A DNA stretch of 64,000 nucleotides from Ficedula albicollis (taxonomy: Eukaryota; Chordata; Aves; Passeriformes; Muscicapidae), in NCBI RefSeq assembly GCF_000247815.1, contig NC_021678.1:24133036-24197035 (forward strand). Reading direction: 5' to 3'. The stretch's first letter is position 1, and each line of letters starts with the position of its first letter. Made by a program: the position numbers and the translations under genes. This document shows, piece after piece, positions 48,780 through 64,000 of this stretch. A model generated the notes under the pieces. That model had not been told where the DNA came from and did no database searches. It saw only the letters and a list, made by a program, of their open reading frames with translations.

Positions 48780-48869
48780 TTCTTTTTCTCTCTTTCTTCC
48801 TTTCTCTCTCTCTTCCCCTCTTTAATTCATGTCTTTCTCTCTTCCCTTTTACCCTACCCCTTTATCCAA
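48780..48869. repeat. Polypyrimidine (CT-rich) tract
   Basis: About 90 bases composed nearly only of C and T, with short CTCTCT and TTCC units and one brief interruption near 48822-48829. Low-complexity DNA in NT5C2 intron 3. Confidence 0.8.
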
Positions 48870-49292
48870 ACCGCACTGCTGTGTGCTTATACTAGAAGGT
48901 CAGGGATTAACATACCAACTTTTATGCCAAGTGTAATTTACTAATAAAACTTTGTAAGCTTCTGTGGACCCTCTGACTTTTGTTGTTCCTTTCAACCATG
49001 AGCACCTACAAATCCCAGGTGCTCCCTTCCCCTTAGGAGTGAGACATGTTGCTGCCTTTAACTGGTCCTAAGATAAATAAATACAACCCTTGACTGCAAT
49101 GAGGGTTACCATGGTTCAATGGGTCCAACTGCCTCCAACACTTAAATATTTCAAATTTAGCTGAAAATGTGCCAAGTTACACATTAAACTCATTAGAGGA
49201 CAAACTGCTTTTCCTGAGAGAGATCTAACACATCTGTGGGCCCCATGATATATATTAATACACACTGTCTATACTGCCCAGTAATCACCAGC

Positions 49293-49309
49293 ATATATAT
49301 ATATATATA
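49293..49309. repeat. (AT)n microsatellite
   Basis: Seventeen bases of perfect alternating A and T in NT5C2 intron 3, a short dinucleotide repeat. Confidence 0.9.
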
Positions 49310-51890
49310 CACTGTGGGATACAGAAGTTTAATCTGAGAGGAGAAAGAAAATATATAAAATACTGGAAAAAAAATCAAAAGGCAAGGATTTTAGATGAAA
49401 CAAGACTGTCAGAAGACAGAGATCACAGTACCCGTGACAGATGGCTTCTGTTTCTCTTAATAACCTAAAAAGCACCAAAATCCCAAGAGTTAATTTTCCC
49501 CATTAAACTAACAACATTAAAAATGTAATAAGCAAACCTGTAATGGTCTTATACAGATAACTGAAATCAGTAAAGCAGTTGTCAGAATCTCCAAGTAATA
49601 TTACACCAATGGCAAACATCAACAACATGATACAACATTCAATGCATGTAGTCTTTTCTATCCTTTAGGAAAGGAAGGATTGATTGAGCTATAGATAGGA
49701 ATAAGCAATCAAAAAGTACAGCTAAATGAAGAAAGCAGTGACTGACAAGGCAATTCTGGGGAGTGAGCTAGAGTTGGAGGGAGCAATAGGCAGTTAGGTG
49801 ATGAACAAAATTGTGAGAGTGACACCAGAGCATCATCTGGAACAAGGAATTCCTCTGATTCAGGACAGTAAAGGCACTTCCCAGGGAAAACTCTTATAAG
49901 TACAGCAGCACATATTCTCAGAATGTGAAAGCTCTGCAAAGCTCCCCATTACAAGAAACAGACTCCAATGCCCGCTCTGCCCAGGAAGCTGCTGCACTCT
50001 TCCTTCTCAGCCTCCTGGGAAATAGACCATGCTACCAACTTAATCCATAATACATCACTTCCAAACAAAACATTTCTCAGAGGTAACCCTGGTCTTTTTG
50101 AACTCACCAACCATGGTGATGCTGCCCAGACAGGAATCTGGGCAGGAGCACACTGGCATCTCCTCTGGACAAGCAGAAGTGGTTCATCAACAGCTCCAGC
50201 AGAGCCTTTCCAGGGAAATAGTAGGGCTTTCTGATGAGCAATCTGTGTATCTTTTTAACTCTCCACCAGGGAACAGCTGTGTGGGACACAAGGTCAGCTG
50301 CTCACAAAATACCCTCACTCAACTTGTTTCTTTCTGTATTTGCCTCTCCGTCTTAGAAAATCACCACAGACCTCCTTTTAAGTCTCTGAACAAAGAAAAC
50401 GAGCTGAAGCACCATTAGGAAAAAGGCTGAAGAAGAGGTATCAACCTCAGCCTTTGTCATCCCAAGTCTCTGATGAGACAGTACATTAATCAGGATTAAT
50501 CTAAATGTTTCTTTTGGAGGGACAGTTATTCCCCTTACCTCTCAAGCCCTAGATTTTGCTTCTTTGATGTCTCTTTGAATAAAATTAAACTATTAGCTCA
50601 TTCATGCCTCAGATCTCATCTCTATTTTTCTATTACTCCACAATATCTGGAAAATGAGAGCCTTCTCCTTGACACACAAACTAAACAGAGACACAGGAAA
50701 CTGGACCCATGAAAGGGACAATTAATGTTTTCTAGTTATCAGCATACTTACTGTTCCAGATAAACTTTCCTTTAATTAGACACACAGCTGGGAATGAGAG
50801 CTCTCTGAGCCCACCCTGACAGCACCCTACACCACAGAACTGGCTGCATCAACTGGAACCACAATCCCTGACATTTCTCATTAGCCTATTTGAGTAACTG
50901 GAGCTTCCTCTGGACAAACAAACAATCCACCTCCTCAGATCAAGAATGGACAGGCTGACATCACTGCAACTGTGGAAGCACATTTGGGGAAGATGCCCCA
51001 ATTACAGGTGTTATTCCATTATTTCAATATTGTACTCAGGGCTGGTTGTTCTCTCTCATGTCTTCAGGCAGCCGTGAGGAAACAGAGTAGAGACGACAGA
51101 TCAATACTTTTTTTTCTGCAGCTGCAAGAGGAAAACATAGTTTTAAACTTTGCTGGACTATCTCCTCCTTCAGACCTGGTTGCTGAATCCTGGTACCTCT
51201 GATGGAGATAGTTTGTCACGGCAACATCACGAATTCTGCTATTTGCCATGCAGTCTCCTGTGCCCAGCTCTCTCACCCAGGTGAGAAGGGCCCAGTCTTC
51301 GAGCATTCCCAGCTCTGTGACAGGGGAGGAGGCAGAGCCACAAACACATTTTCACACTGTCCTTGCCCAACACACGTGAGATGACAGTAAAACCAAAGCA
51401 CGTGCTACAACTTGTTCTGATTTCTTTTTCTTACTGCTTGATGACCACATCTCTGCCACAAAGCCAAGTCTCCAGCACCAGAGGAATTGTTATTTTAATA
51501 GTACTGTTCCAACACAGGCAAATGCTTCAGCAGCACAGGGCAATCAGCACCCAGTGCTCATGGATTATGCAACCAGGGTGGAAAGAAAACAACTAAAGGT
51601 TTTTTGAAAACAGAAGCCAGTTGACAGTATTCCAGATTCCTCTTAATACTTGGCTTATCAATACACCATTAAAAGGTAAAAAGCAGTACCCCAGAGTGAA
51701 CACTGCAAGCCTTCAGGTCTGTGATGGGTGCGGGCATCCCTGACTGACACAGGACGTGCTAGGAGGGAAGCTGGTCTGGAATGAGCAGGGGTTGTGCAGT
51801 AAGGTATGCAATTTTCATGCATTTGTGTGGTTGTGTTTACTTTTGCTGCCAAGACACATACAGTTACAATTTTATAGCCTTTCTGAAAAG

Positions 51891-53665
<1,775 letters not shown>

Positions 53666-56600
53666 TGAATAGCTGGGGAAGGCTGAAGTGCACGTAATGG
53701 CTCTGCTTAAGCTGTGGAGAGGAGAAAGCCCTTTAGGGTCTGCTGGTATCTTCCCTTGTTTCTCCTACACACACAAATTCAGGCAGGGGAGCTTCTCATT
53801 GAAGATGTAACATGGTTTGTTCCAGGGCTTGCCAACACTTCTTGCAGGGTACTCATGGATCTTGGGAGAGAAGCAAGAGTTGAAGTTTAAATAATGACCC
53901 CTTTTTGCACTGCTTCAGTCGTCTCCCATGTGTGAGACGTATTTGCTGTCTCAAACTGCACACCTGCAAGCAGTCCTGCCTGCCATTTTATTTCCAGACA
54001 CTGTGGATTTGGTGCTGGTAAAAGCCCTGAATTGGGAACAGTGACAACACACTGATTTCCCATACCACCAAGGCAGCTTTGAGAAAGCAGCTCTCCTTCA
54101 CCAGAACCTTCATTTAGGAAGGGAAAAACAGGTTCGGGAGGTTGCTGCAACAAAAGCCTGCAGGGAGAGCAGCTCCTCCAAGCAGAGGCAGAGCCAAGAC
54201 CACTACATGATAACCTCAAGTATCATTTGTGCCTGCCTCCAGTTTTTTCCCATCTGTTACTCTCTTATGATGCCCTACTACCTCCTGAAGGAGTTTCACC
54301 CCTTCCATCTGCCAATTCCTCACCTGCCTTTCCTCCCACCTGGAAGGCAGGAGCAGCCCAGGGAAAGGTGCTTGTGATGCCCCCCAAAACAAACCCACAG
54401 TGTCAGGGCACTTCAGGGGAGCAGCTGCTTCCTGCAGGTGGTGCATCCTGCTGTGATCCCTTGGGCACACATTGTCCCCACTTCTTCCTCAGGCAGGTGC
54501 TGAGAGCACTGTCTGTGCTGTTGACTTTCAGGTGTCCAGATAAGATCAGTATTTCTTAAACTAGAGGTGATGACCTCCTCCAAAAGGGTTGCAAAAGGCC
54601 TTAACAAATACTCAATCTTCAGAAATGTTACCCACTCTCTAGGTTCTCCAGAGGTCACAAAAAGACAGATAAGCCAAAATGTAGACAGATAATGCACAGG
54701 GTTTCGCCTTTTCTCTGAAGCACAGGAAATGCAGCCCAACTACTTCATGTTAAGTCTTGAAGAACTGAAAGTAAAATAACTAAAACCAGGTTTTTTCAGT
54801 TGCTGCTTATTCTCCAGTGAGTAAGGCATGCAAATCAGGCAGTTAGGGAATACAGATGGGCAGGTGGAGAGCTGGTATCCAGAGTTACATGTCTCAGGCA
54901 CAACATGCATAATTAGGCTTGTATAAAAACATTTCTGAAATTACACAAACCTGACATAAGGAGCAGGATCAAAATATTGCTGTGAATTGCACCACAATTA
55001 AGTAATGCGTAGTGGGTTTGGTTGGCCAAGTGTGCAAGTATGTATTAGGAATAGATTTATATCAGTGTTGTACTGACAAAAACTGCTTAGTTAAAGCCTT
55101 GAGGACTGAGATCCCCTTTTACAAACCCATTCCCTGTAACAGTACAAATATCTATGTATCCTGCCTCAACAATGTCTATCAAGTGAGATCCTAGTGTCGC
55201 AGAACAGGATAGATCTATCCCCAGAGCTCTCCATTCTGTCAGTATCTCCTCTGCATGTGGCCCCAAATCCAGGAATTTAGTGTCCACTACACTGTGTCTG
55301 TGACAGTCACTCCTCCACAACAACCACACCACTGGCTATTTCACACAAACTCCAAATACTCTTCCCCTGGCACTTCTGATCACCTGACCTGCAACTCCAC
55401 TTGAGAATCCAGAGGGAAACAGCCAGTGACCAGTCCTGGAGGTGTTTGGGACACTAGACTTAATTAAAAACAAACCCCACTGAAATTACAGTACTAATTA
55501 AACGTACTTCTAAATGTTGGGCAAGCATTTCACATACTGCCATAGTATGAGGAAAGTCTGTCTCAGCTGTAGGGCCAGAGGTCTGCAGATCCCCAGAAGT
55601 AACTAGGTAGTGAGAAATGCTATCTGACTTCTACACACTGACCCTCCTTTCAGGGTATCTCATCTTCAAAACTTGTTAAAGATCAATGCCACTTTTCATA
55701 TACAAGTGGAAAAGAGGAGGATTTCTGCTTCAGCATGTGTTACAGGACCTATTCTAATCAGGCAGGTATTGTCAGGCACTGCCACTGAAATTTAACAAAA
55801 GGGGAATGCTAAGGTTTCTCAAGCTATGCTGCTCTTCATGCTAAAATAATTCATTACTTACACAGGAAGGAATCTGAAATGTCATGTTTAAGTTTTACAC
55901 CTGGGTGTTAACTACCCTCAGTTTTGACAGTGCAGTCAGACTGCTCAGCTCTGATGAGAGCCCAGACTCACGCTTGGCTTGCACAGCCTGGCAGGGTGCT
56001 GTCACTTTGCACTGGAAATAAAGCTGAGGATTTTCTTTCCCATGAGAACTAGAAGTCCTGCAGAGGTACCTGTACTGTGGGACCCTCTGCAGAAACACTC
56101 AGCTGGTTTGGCAATTCCAGGAATGGGGGATAAGCATAGATCTCCAGATCCCCTTGCCTTGCATCTCTCTTTCCAATGACACATCAAGTGTTATCTCCAA
56201 CCCCTGCCACAGCCACTGAAGGCCCTTCACAGCATCTTCACTGGACATGAAGGGGAAAACACTCCTATTTAAAGTCTGGTGTGTCAGCAGTGGTTTGGGT
56301 CATCTCTGCCCACATCAGTATATGCCCTGTGTGCAGGCAGTGGAGTTGAGCACCTTTGTGCTGTGCTGGCCTGGGAGCTCAGTGCCTGTAAACAAACTGA
56401 CAAAGTGGAAACGTGCCTGTTTGCAACCACAAGAAATCCCAAATGAAACCCATGGGACGACTCACATGTTTTCAATTAGGAACGTGGTGAACTTCTGACT
56501 CACCATTTGTTTATGAACTCAGCTGAACTGTGACCATAAAGGGCTTGTCTACAGTCAAAATGAGTTGAAAACCAATTAGGAACAGACTCCAGTTCTCTTG

Positions 56601-56805
56601 ACTCCTGAGGTTTGATTTTAAGCACTAAACCATAAATAAAAATGCATGGTACTACGGAAAGCAGAATTGCAGCACTTCAGCCTATATTTAAATTGACTTT
56701 TCACAATACCAAACAAAATGGGTAGCAACTGGTTTGTTTCTTTGAATTTATTTTCAGTCCAAATGAGAAGAAACTGCTGCCACATTGAGTATAATTTTCA
56801 CTTAC

Positions 56806-56836
56806 CTCTAGAAACCTTCTCAAACAGAGAAGTGAC
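56806..56836 (-). other. Candidate 31-nt microexon in NT5C2 intron 3
   Basis: On the - strand a 31-base segment is bounded by TTTGTCTTACTGCACAG and AG|GTAAGTG, both close to consensus. It could encode VTSLFEKVSR in one frame. Inserted between NT5C2 exon 3 (which must end in phase 1) and exon 4, it would bring in a TGA after five codons, so at most it would be a non-productive (poison) exon. No transcript evidence. Confidence 0.2.
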
Positions 56837-59800
56837 CTGTGCAGTAAGACAAAGCCTAGCTTTAAAGCACAATTTTTAATGTGCCTTTTCTATTCCACTA
56901 AAATTAAGTATTTGTAGTGATCAACAAACAATACTTGACAAAACCTCCAGGTGCATCCCAGAATAGATTTGTATGCTTCACACACAAGCTGCTCTGCCCT
57001 GCGTGAGCAGCCAGATCTTGCACAGCGCCTTTGTGCCCACAGATGTTTTTGACAGTAAATCTGAAAACAGAAACTAAGTCAGTAGCCATCAGAGGGTTAA
57101 ATCTTTTGGACGTGAGCTTCAGTGGCTCCAGAGCAGCCTTTTCTGAAGATGCCAAACACGGGGCTCTGGGTGGAAAGCAGAGCTCCCCTACGGAGCAGCA
57201 CCAGGGCTCTGCAGTCCCCAGCCACAGCTGCGCCCATAAAGCAGCGACGCACCCGCTGCAGCCCAAGAGCAGTGGAAAATTCCTTACCTCTAACGCTCCT
57301 GCAAACATCCCCAAGCGCACAGCACAGCTTTCAGCTCTAAAACCTCTAACCTGGAACTGTATCAGCTCCCCCTCTCCCGCTGTGCATGCTAACAGGATGT
57401 GTAAAGACAGGATTTGTTGCTGTTTCAAGAACTGACACAGCTCTGTATGTGCAGCCTGGCTGTAATTGCTGGGTCTACACTTCAGGTTGTTTCTAGTGCT
57501 GCATTTCTACTTGTTCTAAAAACAAGTGTTGTCAAGTATCATCAGCTTTAACTCTTCCCAAAGTAGGCTTATTAGTGCTCTCATTGGTAAATTCCAGATA
57601 TTTTTAGCTCTCTGCTGCTGCACTTTGTTTGCCTTCGATGTAACAAAGATTTGGGTTGTTTGAATGTGCCTCAGAGGCTGGCAGAGCAGAACTTAGTGTT
57701 GGAAAGATTTATTCTGCTGAATAAAAATGAATGGCTTGAGGTAAGAACAGCGGCACTGAGGTCACATTGTGCATGTTGAGAGAAGCAACTCTGACAGACT
57801 CTGCATTTCAAAGAAACTTCAGTTTGTCTATTTTAATAGTTGGTATAACTTTCCTTTGCACTGGGCCAATATTTTAAAAATTACTGCAGAGCCCCCTGTT
57901 CTTTCACAGGAAATTTTGACAGTCTCTCTGACACAAGAGAATGCTTTTTGTGCTTAACAAATGGCCTTCACAATTTACCTCTCAGATACAGCCCACTGTG
58001 AGTTATAATCCCATATTGGAAATATCCCTGCATTTCCATGGAAACAAACTACTGTGCCAAAATACGGGCTTAGTTCTTCAATAAAGACTTATGAACAGGG
58101 AAGAAATAGTTGCTTGGGCTCCAGGTTCAAACATAATTTGCTAGCATCTAGAAATAAGAAGGAAATTACTTAAAGGCCTTGTAGTCACTAACACAATATA
58201 TCTAAGGCATTTTTCAGGTTTATCAGTGTCCAAACACATCCAGCTTCTTATTTTTCTCCATATTCACTGAAGAGAGTGAGCCTCCAAGGCTACACATTTG
58301 TTTAGCAGCATGCACCTGGGCTTAGATGCAGTACAAGTGCCCATGCTGGCAAGAAGCCACATACAGAAGATTTTCTGTACTGCTAAAATAAGGCATTCAC
58401 AAAGCAATGGCACACATGTGATCTCAGAGTTAAAGCCTCCTGTACTCTCAGCTTTGGTTCCTCCTACAGAGTAAGCTGTTTGAGTCATCACAAGGGTATT
58501 TGCAACTTAATAGTACTTCTGTTGTGGTATTAAGATTACTCGATAAGGGGGTTGATTAGATTGAAAAATGCCTCCCTATTTTCATCATCTGGTGAGATGA
58601 GAGCTCGCCTTGGCATACTAGCAGCCTGCTGACCCAGCTTAGTGTTATCATCATGTTTTTAAGAGCAAGAAAACAGAATATTGCAGCTTTTGAAACTCTC
58701 CTTACACTGTGAAGACTCGCTCTTGCGGCAGCTTCTGTTTATCACTCTGATTCTTCAAGAATCCACAGACAGCAGCTTAGCAGTTTGTCAGTCCTTGATT
58801 TACTGGGACAGAGCAAGCAACACATGCTTTCTGCACTCCTGATTCCCAATGCCAGCATGTGAGATCCCACAGCTCCAGACCTCATTTGCTCATTACACAG
58901 CTTTAAATGGTCAGGCTCTGAAGAGCAGCAACACAAAGAGAGCAGGGACAATAACCACTGCACTGGTATTTGGAAAGACATCCAGCTCAAAGCATACTTG
59001 GAACAACTTGGCTTCTTCATCTGCCTTTAGCTTTAAAACACCAATGGCTAAACCAGCCTCTGAAATCTGCAAAATCTGCACCTGTCAAACTGGCAATGTG
59101 CAAATGTGAAAAGGCAGACAGCAGATGTGCAAGAGTCAGGGCATCTCCGGGTCCTGGCTAGGAGAGTTGGAAGGCTTCTCCTGCACATCTACCAATTTCA
59201 TTCTCCAGTCACCACATTTCTGTATGACACAAAGAACTGCATTATCCAGCAAACTGGGAAAGAAGGAAAACTGCTTAGTATCTTCCCAAAAGAGCCTCAA
59301 AGCCTGTAGTCCTTACATCACAATGAAACTAAAGGCTAACTTTTAACCTAAGCAGGAGAGCCTCATTAGAACATTTGCATTAGAGTTCAGCACTAATAAA
59401 CAGACAATAACAGCACCTGAACTGACATTCAGATATGCTGTAGCTGTTTACATTACAAGCTCAGTAGTTTAAGTATTCAGTTCAATCTTTCATGTATAAA
59501 ACTCCCACATTTATAATTTGTTTTTCATTTGTGAGATCCAGAAATTTTTTCATACAAGGCACAAATTCATGAGTCACATTTCTCAGTTGTGCAAACTGAA
59601 ACACAGGAACCTGATAGACTCAGCTACAGTAAAAATAGTAGACGGACTGAAGAACCAGTTCTCAATTCTGCTGTCACCTTTTCTCCCAGATCACACGCAG
59701 CAACAATCCAATTCTACCTTCTGAGTGTATCTTTTCCAGAGTCAACAGGCAAAGAAAAACATTTAAAAATAAGACAAGAGTGTGAAAAATTTTCCTCTTG

Positions 59801-62800
59801 CAAATTGCAAGGATGGCTTTGACACGAACACCTACCTGAGGAAAGGGCAAAACCTGTTTATGCATGTTGCACTTTGGATTGGGTTGGGAAAGATTAAAGC
59901 TGTCTTTCCCACATCTTTTCCCATGTGACGAGAAGGGAAATGTTACAAGCTGAAAGCATAAGCAATTTTGCAATAAAATCTTTGCAGTGTACCAAACCTT
60001 GGCATTAGACTGGCAATGTTTCCAGACACAAGCTATATTCCAATCAGATTATGTTGCATTAATCACATTTGCACACAATAAAACCAGTATTTTTCAAGCC
60101 TGATTTCCCCTCCTTTTTTAATGAAACTGTTTTCAGCAGCCACTGATAATTTCATTATCAATTTCTGGAGAACACAGAAGCAGCAATGAATTAAGCACAA
60201 GAAAAGCATTCCAAATGAAAGCATCCTGTCTATTGATATTACCTCTTCAGAGATAGAAGATAAAACTTTCAACAAGGCCATAACTTTTGGAGAAGAAGAA
60301 TAGTCACAGAGGAATCTTTTCAAGCACAATTGAGTTTGTAATTCTTATTATCCCTCTCCATCTGCCAACAGCCCAGTGTGAAATTACAGCCAGTTTGGGA
60401 ACCCCACTGCTTTAGCACTGCTCCTGTCAGGGGACATCTATCCATCACCTTGTGCAGCCTGTCCCATTTAAGAGCTGGTAATGCCAAGGCCACCTGCATT
60501 ATCTGGATCCAGATCCAACAATTAAGAGTAGCTCACACTGAGTAGGGAGCAGCCAAATAAAATGCTGTGTGAAACTGATCTCTCTCTGCTGCATTTCCAA
60601 TGGGTGTCACCAACTCCTCAGGCTCACGTGAGTGTCACAGTGAAGACTTTCCACTGACATACCTTTATTTTACCTTCTGCACATAGCAGTAAACACAAAA
60701 CAGAGAAGGCTGTGAATCTTTTGGATTGCATGCAACATTCTCTTTTACCAAAGCATGGGCACTTTTGACAGTACTGAGGAAAAAAGGCAGGCAGACCAGA
60801 ATTGTTAGTGACTGTTGGTCTTCTGGCTGGATGAATAAGCAGAGATGAATCATTCAGATAATAAATGAAACTACTATTTAGCAAACAAAAAATAACTACG
60901 AAAGGATCTTCAATCTCTCTAATTTAAACAGGAATCGTTCAGTAATTCTCAGTTCTGCCCTGACAGCAAATTCAGCCCTGGGTGTAACGCCGTGGCTTCC
61001 CAAGGAGCCAGGGCACCACAGGGAACTGGCAGGACCTTGCTCCCAGGCTGGCAGGCAGCAAGGTCAGAGGCAGGGAATGAAGGGCTGCATAACATCACAG
61101 AAACTTGTCTTAACCTCCACTAACAGCAAGGGCTGAAATAGCTGATGACTCTTGCTTGTGTCAACTGCTGCAGCACTTTAAACAGCAACTACTTAACTAA
61201 GCACACAAACCACAGCCAACCCCTGCTGTTCTTCCTGCTCCTTCCCCTTGCCTCCCAGTAACACCTTGCTTTAAAAAGCATTATTTTGTGTACTAAATGT
61301 GATTCCCAAACAGATTGAATAGGAAGGGGACAGCCAGTTTAACACAGATTTCTGAGCCTCTGGTATGAGTGCGTCCAGAACATTAACCTAGGGAGATTTG
61401 GGAGTTTCCACACACGAAAGAGATCTTATTCACCCCATGAGAATACAACAACCATCCTTTATGGGAAAACAAGAAACCTAAAACCTGTGAGAGTTATTTC
61501 ATTTTGCTTTCATTTTATTTTCCCAGAAGTCAAAATTAGTTCTAGATGTAATCACTGTGATTACAAATTCAGCTATTTAAGGTCCATCATTTCTCAGAAG
61601 AAAAAGCTAAAACCTTCAGGCTTTTCTACACAAAAACACTTTGTTTGCCCAACCCAACCATTAACAGTATTTCTCAACCCCATGCAAGGAAAGGGACAAG
61701 CACAATCAGGGAAAACAGGAGCTATTTACAAAAATTCAAAGTTTAACCCAATTTTGGCTTGAAAGCGAACAAAACCACTGTGGAAATGCCGTATCAGACA
61801 GCCTTGGATTCTTTTAAATTCTGAGTTAAGTGGTTCTTTAATTTAATAATTCTAAGAAATACTACTCTACAAAATACCACACGAAATTGTACTTTATGTG
61901 TAATGTAACATGATGATACTTAAACTGCTCTCAGCTGATATTCTCAGACATGCTGGTAGTAGAAGATGATCACTGCAGCGTGTGCATGGTAGCTGTTACT
62001 ACAGACTTCAAAACGGAAATGCCATGTCCCTACCAAAATTAAGATTATTCTAGACAGAAAAGATGGTTATGGTAAGTAGATCTGTGTCCTTAAATTCATA
62101 AGGTGCAAGAATAAAACTGTCTCAAGCTTTTTAAGTTCAAAATACATGAAATTATTCTGACTTTTCTGGCACTGACCACCTCCTAAGGAAGACTTTTGGT
62201 GCTATCAGTGGACATTGATTTGGAAAGAAGAAAGAGACGAGACAGGAGTACTTCTTTACAAGACAGGCAACTCAATGTGTATCAAAATAATCATTCTTCT
62301 GAGCTGGAAAACGTATGACTGTCATCAGTCTATTTCTGATGTGAAAGTACACAACAGAAGGGGATGTCACATACAGATTTTGGCAGGGTCAATGACTCTG
62401 CCTGCCTTAAGTTGTTGAATAGGAAGATTGTGCTTGGGATATTTTAAAAAGCTTTACAGAAAAGTGGCCTAGCGATGTCTGAAAGTACAAATGCAGAAAA
62501 CTAGATGAGGAGCTAATGACACTGGAGAGGCTTCTGCTCTTTTCCTTGGCCTATTTACGTGTTTTGAATGGTCTCCAAAAGGCTTCTGCTCAGCATGCAC
62601 CATCTGGTATGCAGATACCATTTCCAGATGTTAAATTACACATAAACTGGCTTTTTACATTGTTTTCTTTCCTTTTTTTACTCAAGACAAGTAGTGTGTC
62701 CATGTGAAAGAGTGGGTAAAGGATAATGCGACCAATCAGAAAACACAACAGGGTCTCATGAATGCACTGACTATAGCATATTACTGTAATACTTCACTTG

Positions 62801-63043
62801 TCCCACTTCTTCATTATCATTTCCAATTAATTTATTGTAATTGTAACCATATTCTTACACTGCACTTCTTTAAGTCCCTGCAGTGGATAAGTATTTTTCC
62901 TTGTATGCAAACTATAAATAGCTAATAGTGGTCAGATAATAAAAGCCCACATGGAGAAGAAAGGATGACTCTCAGACATAATAAACAGGTAATTTCAAAG
63001 GTTAGTTTCCAGTTTGAGTGGAAAGAAGGGAAATAGTACTTAC

Positions 63044-63062
63044 CAGTCATAATCTTTTTCAT
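63044..63062 (-). other. Candidate splice-flanked segment in NT5C2 intron 3
   Basis: On the - strand, CCTTTTGCAG and a full-consensus donor G|GTAAGT frame 19 bases. The open frame reading into this donor runs back about 47 codons to roughly 63200 (ending LESLLQMKKIMT), so a longer exon using another acceptor is also possible. I do not recognise the peptide. Could be chance. Confidence 0.15.
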
Positions 63063-63926
63063 CTGCAAAAGGCTTTCCAACCTAATTACATTCTCACAAC
63101 TGCTAGTGAAATGATCTGCAGCTATTATCTCTGTTGTACCATGGAAGAAGTCACAGGACAGCAGCTTACCTCCGAGGAGTCCGTATTTTCAGTTTTCTGC
63201 TCAGACCACATCCCTTTTCTTTTTCTGCCTCACACCCTGTCACTCAACTCCCCCAAAGGCACTGACTTTGCCTGCTCAACTGAAGCACTGTGATCTTCCA
63301 GCCTTGGAAGCCTCATATTTTTATGTCCCTGATACTGCTTCAGGACGCCTGAAACATTCACATTTTTTCCTTTCATCAAATTAAGCATCACTTTGTGCAT
63401 AACAACACATTTGCTCTATGCGTACATGAACAAGGAACATTTGAGTAAAATGAACAGTCAGATAAGTGAGGACAGCACTGAAGCTCTCTTTCTGTCAGGA
63501 TGAAAATTAGCAGCAAACTTCATGCTCCACACCAGCCGCACTGGGATCAGCTGGGTCCTTGGGAAGTGCTGCCACCTCCTTTGCAAAATGCACAGAAGTT
63601 TGTTTTTCTGTTACTGAAGTAAGACACACAACTTTTTGTTTTCTCCCTTTTTTTTTAAGCATTTATTCTTGAACAACTGTTTTTCATGCACCCCTCAAGA
63701 GCACTGCCGTAAGACTGTCCCAGCTGGGAAACACAAACAGAAAGCACGTGCCTGCAGTCATATCCAGCACAGATTAACAACAGACACACTTCATTACTTA
63801 AAAAGTGGCAAGAACTTTAAACAGATGTATCAATAAGGTGTTGAACAACCAAACCTTTTTATACGTAACTACTTCCTCGTAGATGAAAGAACACAAGGAA
63901 CTGATCTAAATAAAAACAGCAATTAC

Positions 63927-64000
63927 CTGCCACAGTCTCCAAAACTGCTCCTTGCAGTAGAACCATGAGCCTATGGAAATCTTCCTGCCCTTCACTTAAC
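63927..64000 (-). other. Open frame ending at a donor site, cut by the window edge
   Basis: A - strand frame is open from the right edge for 24 codons (ends LLQGAVLETVA) and stops at donor GCAG|GTAATT. Composition looks protein-like, but I do not recognise it, and 24 codons is within chance. The region further right would decide it. Confidence 0.15.

Noticed and set aside
56904..57428. 174-codon - strand frame in a GC-richer patch of NT5C2 intron 3
   Set aside because: No recognisable domain, no splice logic, and an equally long opposing frame; most likely chance.
62680..62720. A - strand stretch reading FHMDTLL, considered as the FDMDYTLA exon of NT5C2
   Set aside because: Flanking residues do not match cN-II and there is no suitable acceptor or donor.

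Overview
This is a vertebrate nuclear genomic window with spliced genes, GT-AG introns, long introns and AATAAA poly(A) signals. It is most likely from a bird: the gene pair, the compact introns and the scarcity of recognisable interspersed repeats fit an avian genome, but the species cannot be named from the sequence. It holds the 3' part of CNNM2 on the + strand and most of NT5C2 on the - strand. The two genes are tail to tail, the order known from human 10q24.

Positions 1-22497 carry the last seven coding exons of CNNM2 (exons 2-8 by the human scheme). They join in frame to give 334 residues, equivalent to human 542-875: the end of the CBS-pair (Bateman) module, the cyclic-nucleotide-binding-homology domain and the cytosolic C-terminal tail. 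Exon 1, with the extracellular and membrane (DUF21) parts, lies upstream of the window. Exon 3 is followed by a GC-AG intron. Exon 6 is a frame-neutral 66-nt exon, the known alternatively skipped segment. A long 3' UTR probably runs to a distal AATAAA at 30161.

Positions ~30.2-33.2 kb are GC-rich intergenic sequence with a 71-bp minisatellite-like repeat and no supported gene.

Positions 33.2-47.4 kb are NT5C2 (cytosolic purine 5'-nucleotidase, cN-II) read right to left: a 1.4-kb 3' UTR and 15 coding exons (human exons 18 to 4). Every exon junction preserves frame. The joined product corresponds to residues 59-566. It differs from human cN-II in length only by a 13-Glu tail where human has 8. 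HAD motifs II, III and IV are present; motif I (residues 52-54) lies in an exon outside the window. CNNM2 and NT5C2 have unrelated roles (magnesium homeostasis at the plasma membrane; IMP/GMP dephosphorylation in the cytosol), so their pairing is positional.

Positions 47.4-64.0 kb are the 3' part of the large NT5C2 intron 3. It contains a decayed LINE reverse-transcriptase fragment directly next to a 742-base G homopolymer, which is almost certainly an assembly artefact, and a few splice-site-flanked segments that may be unannotated or non-productive exons. Six two- or three-copy tandem duplications of 55-82 bp, each nearly identical, are spread across the window. No prokaryotic, viral, CRISPR or otherwise new system was found; the honest reading is an ordinary, well-conserved vertebrate locus with some structural curiosities.
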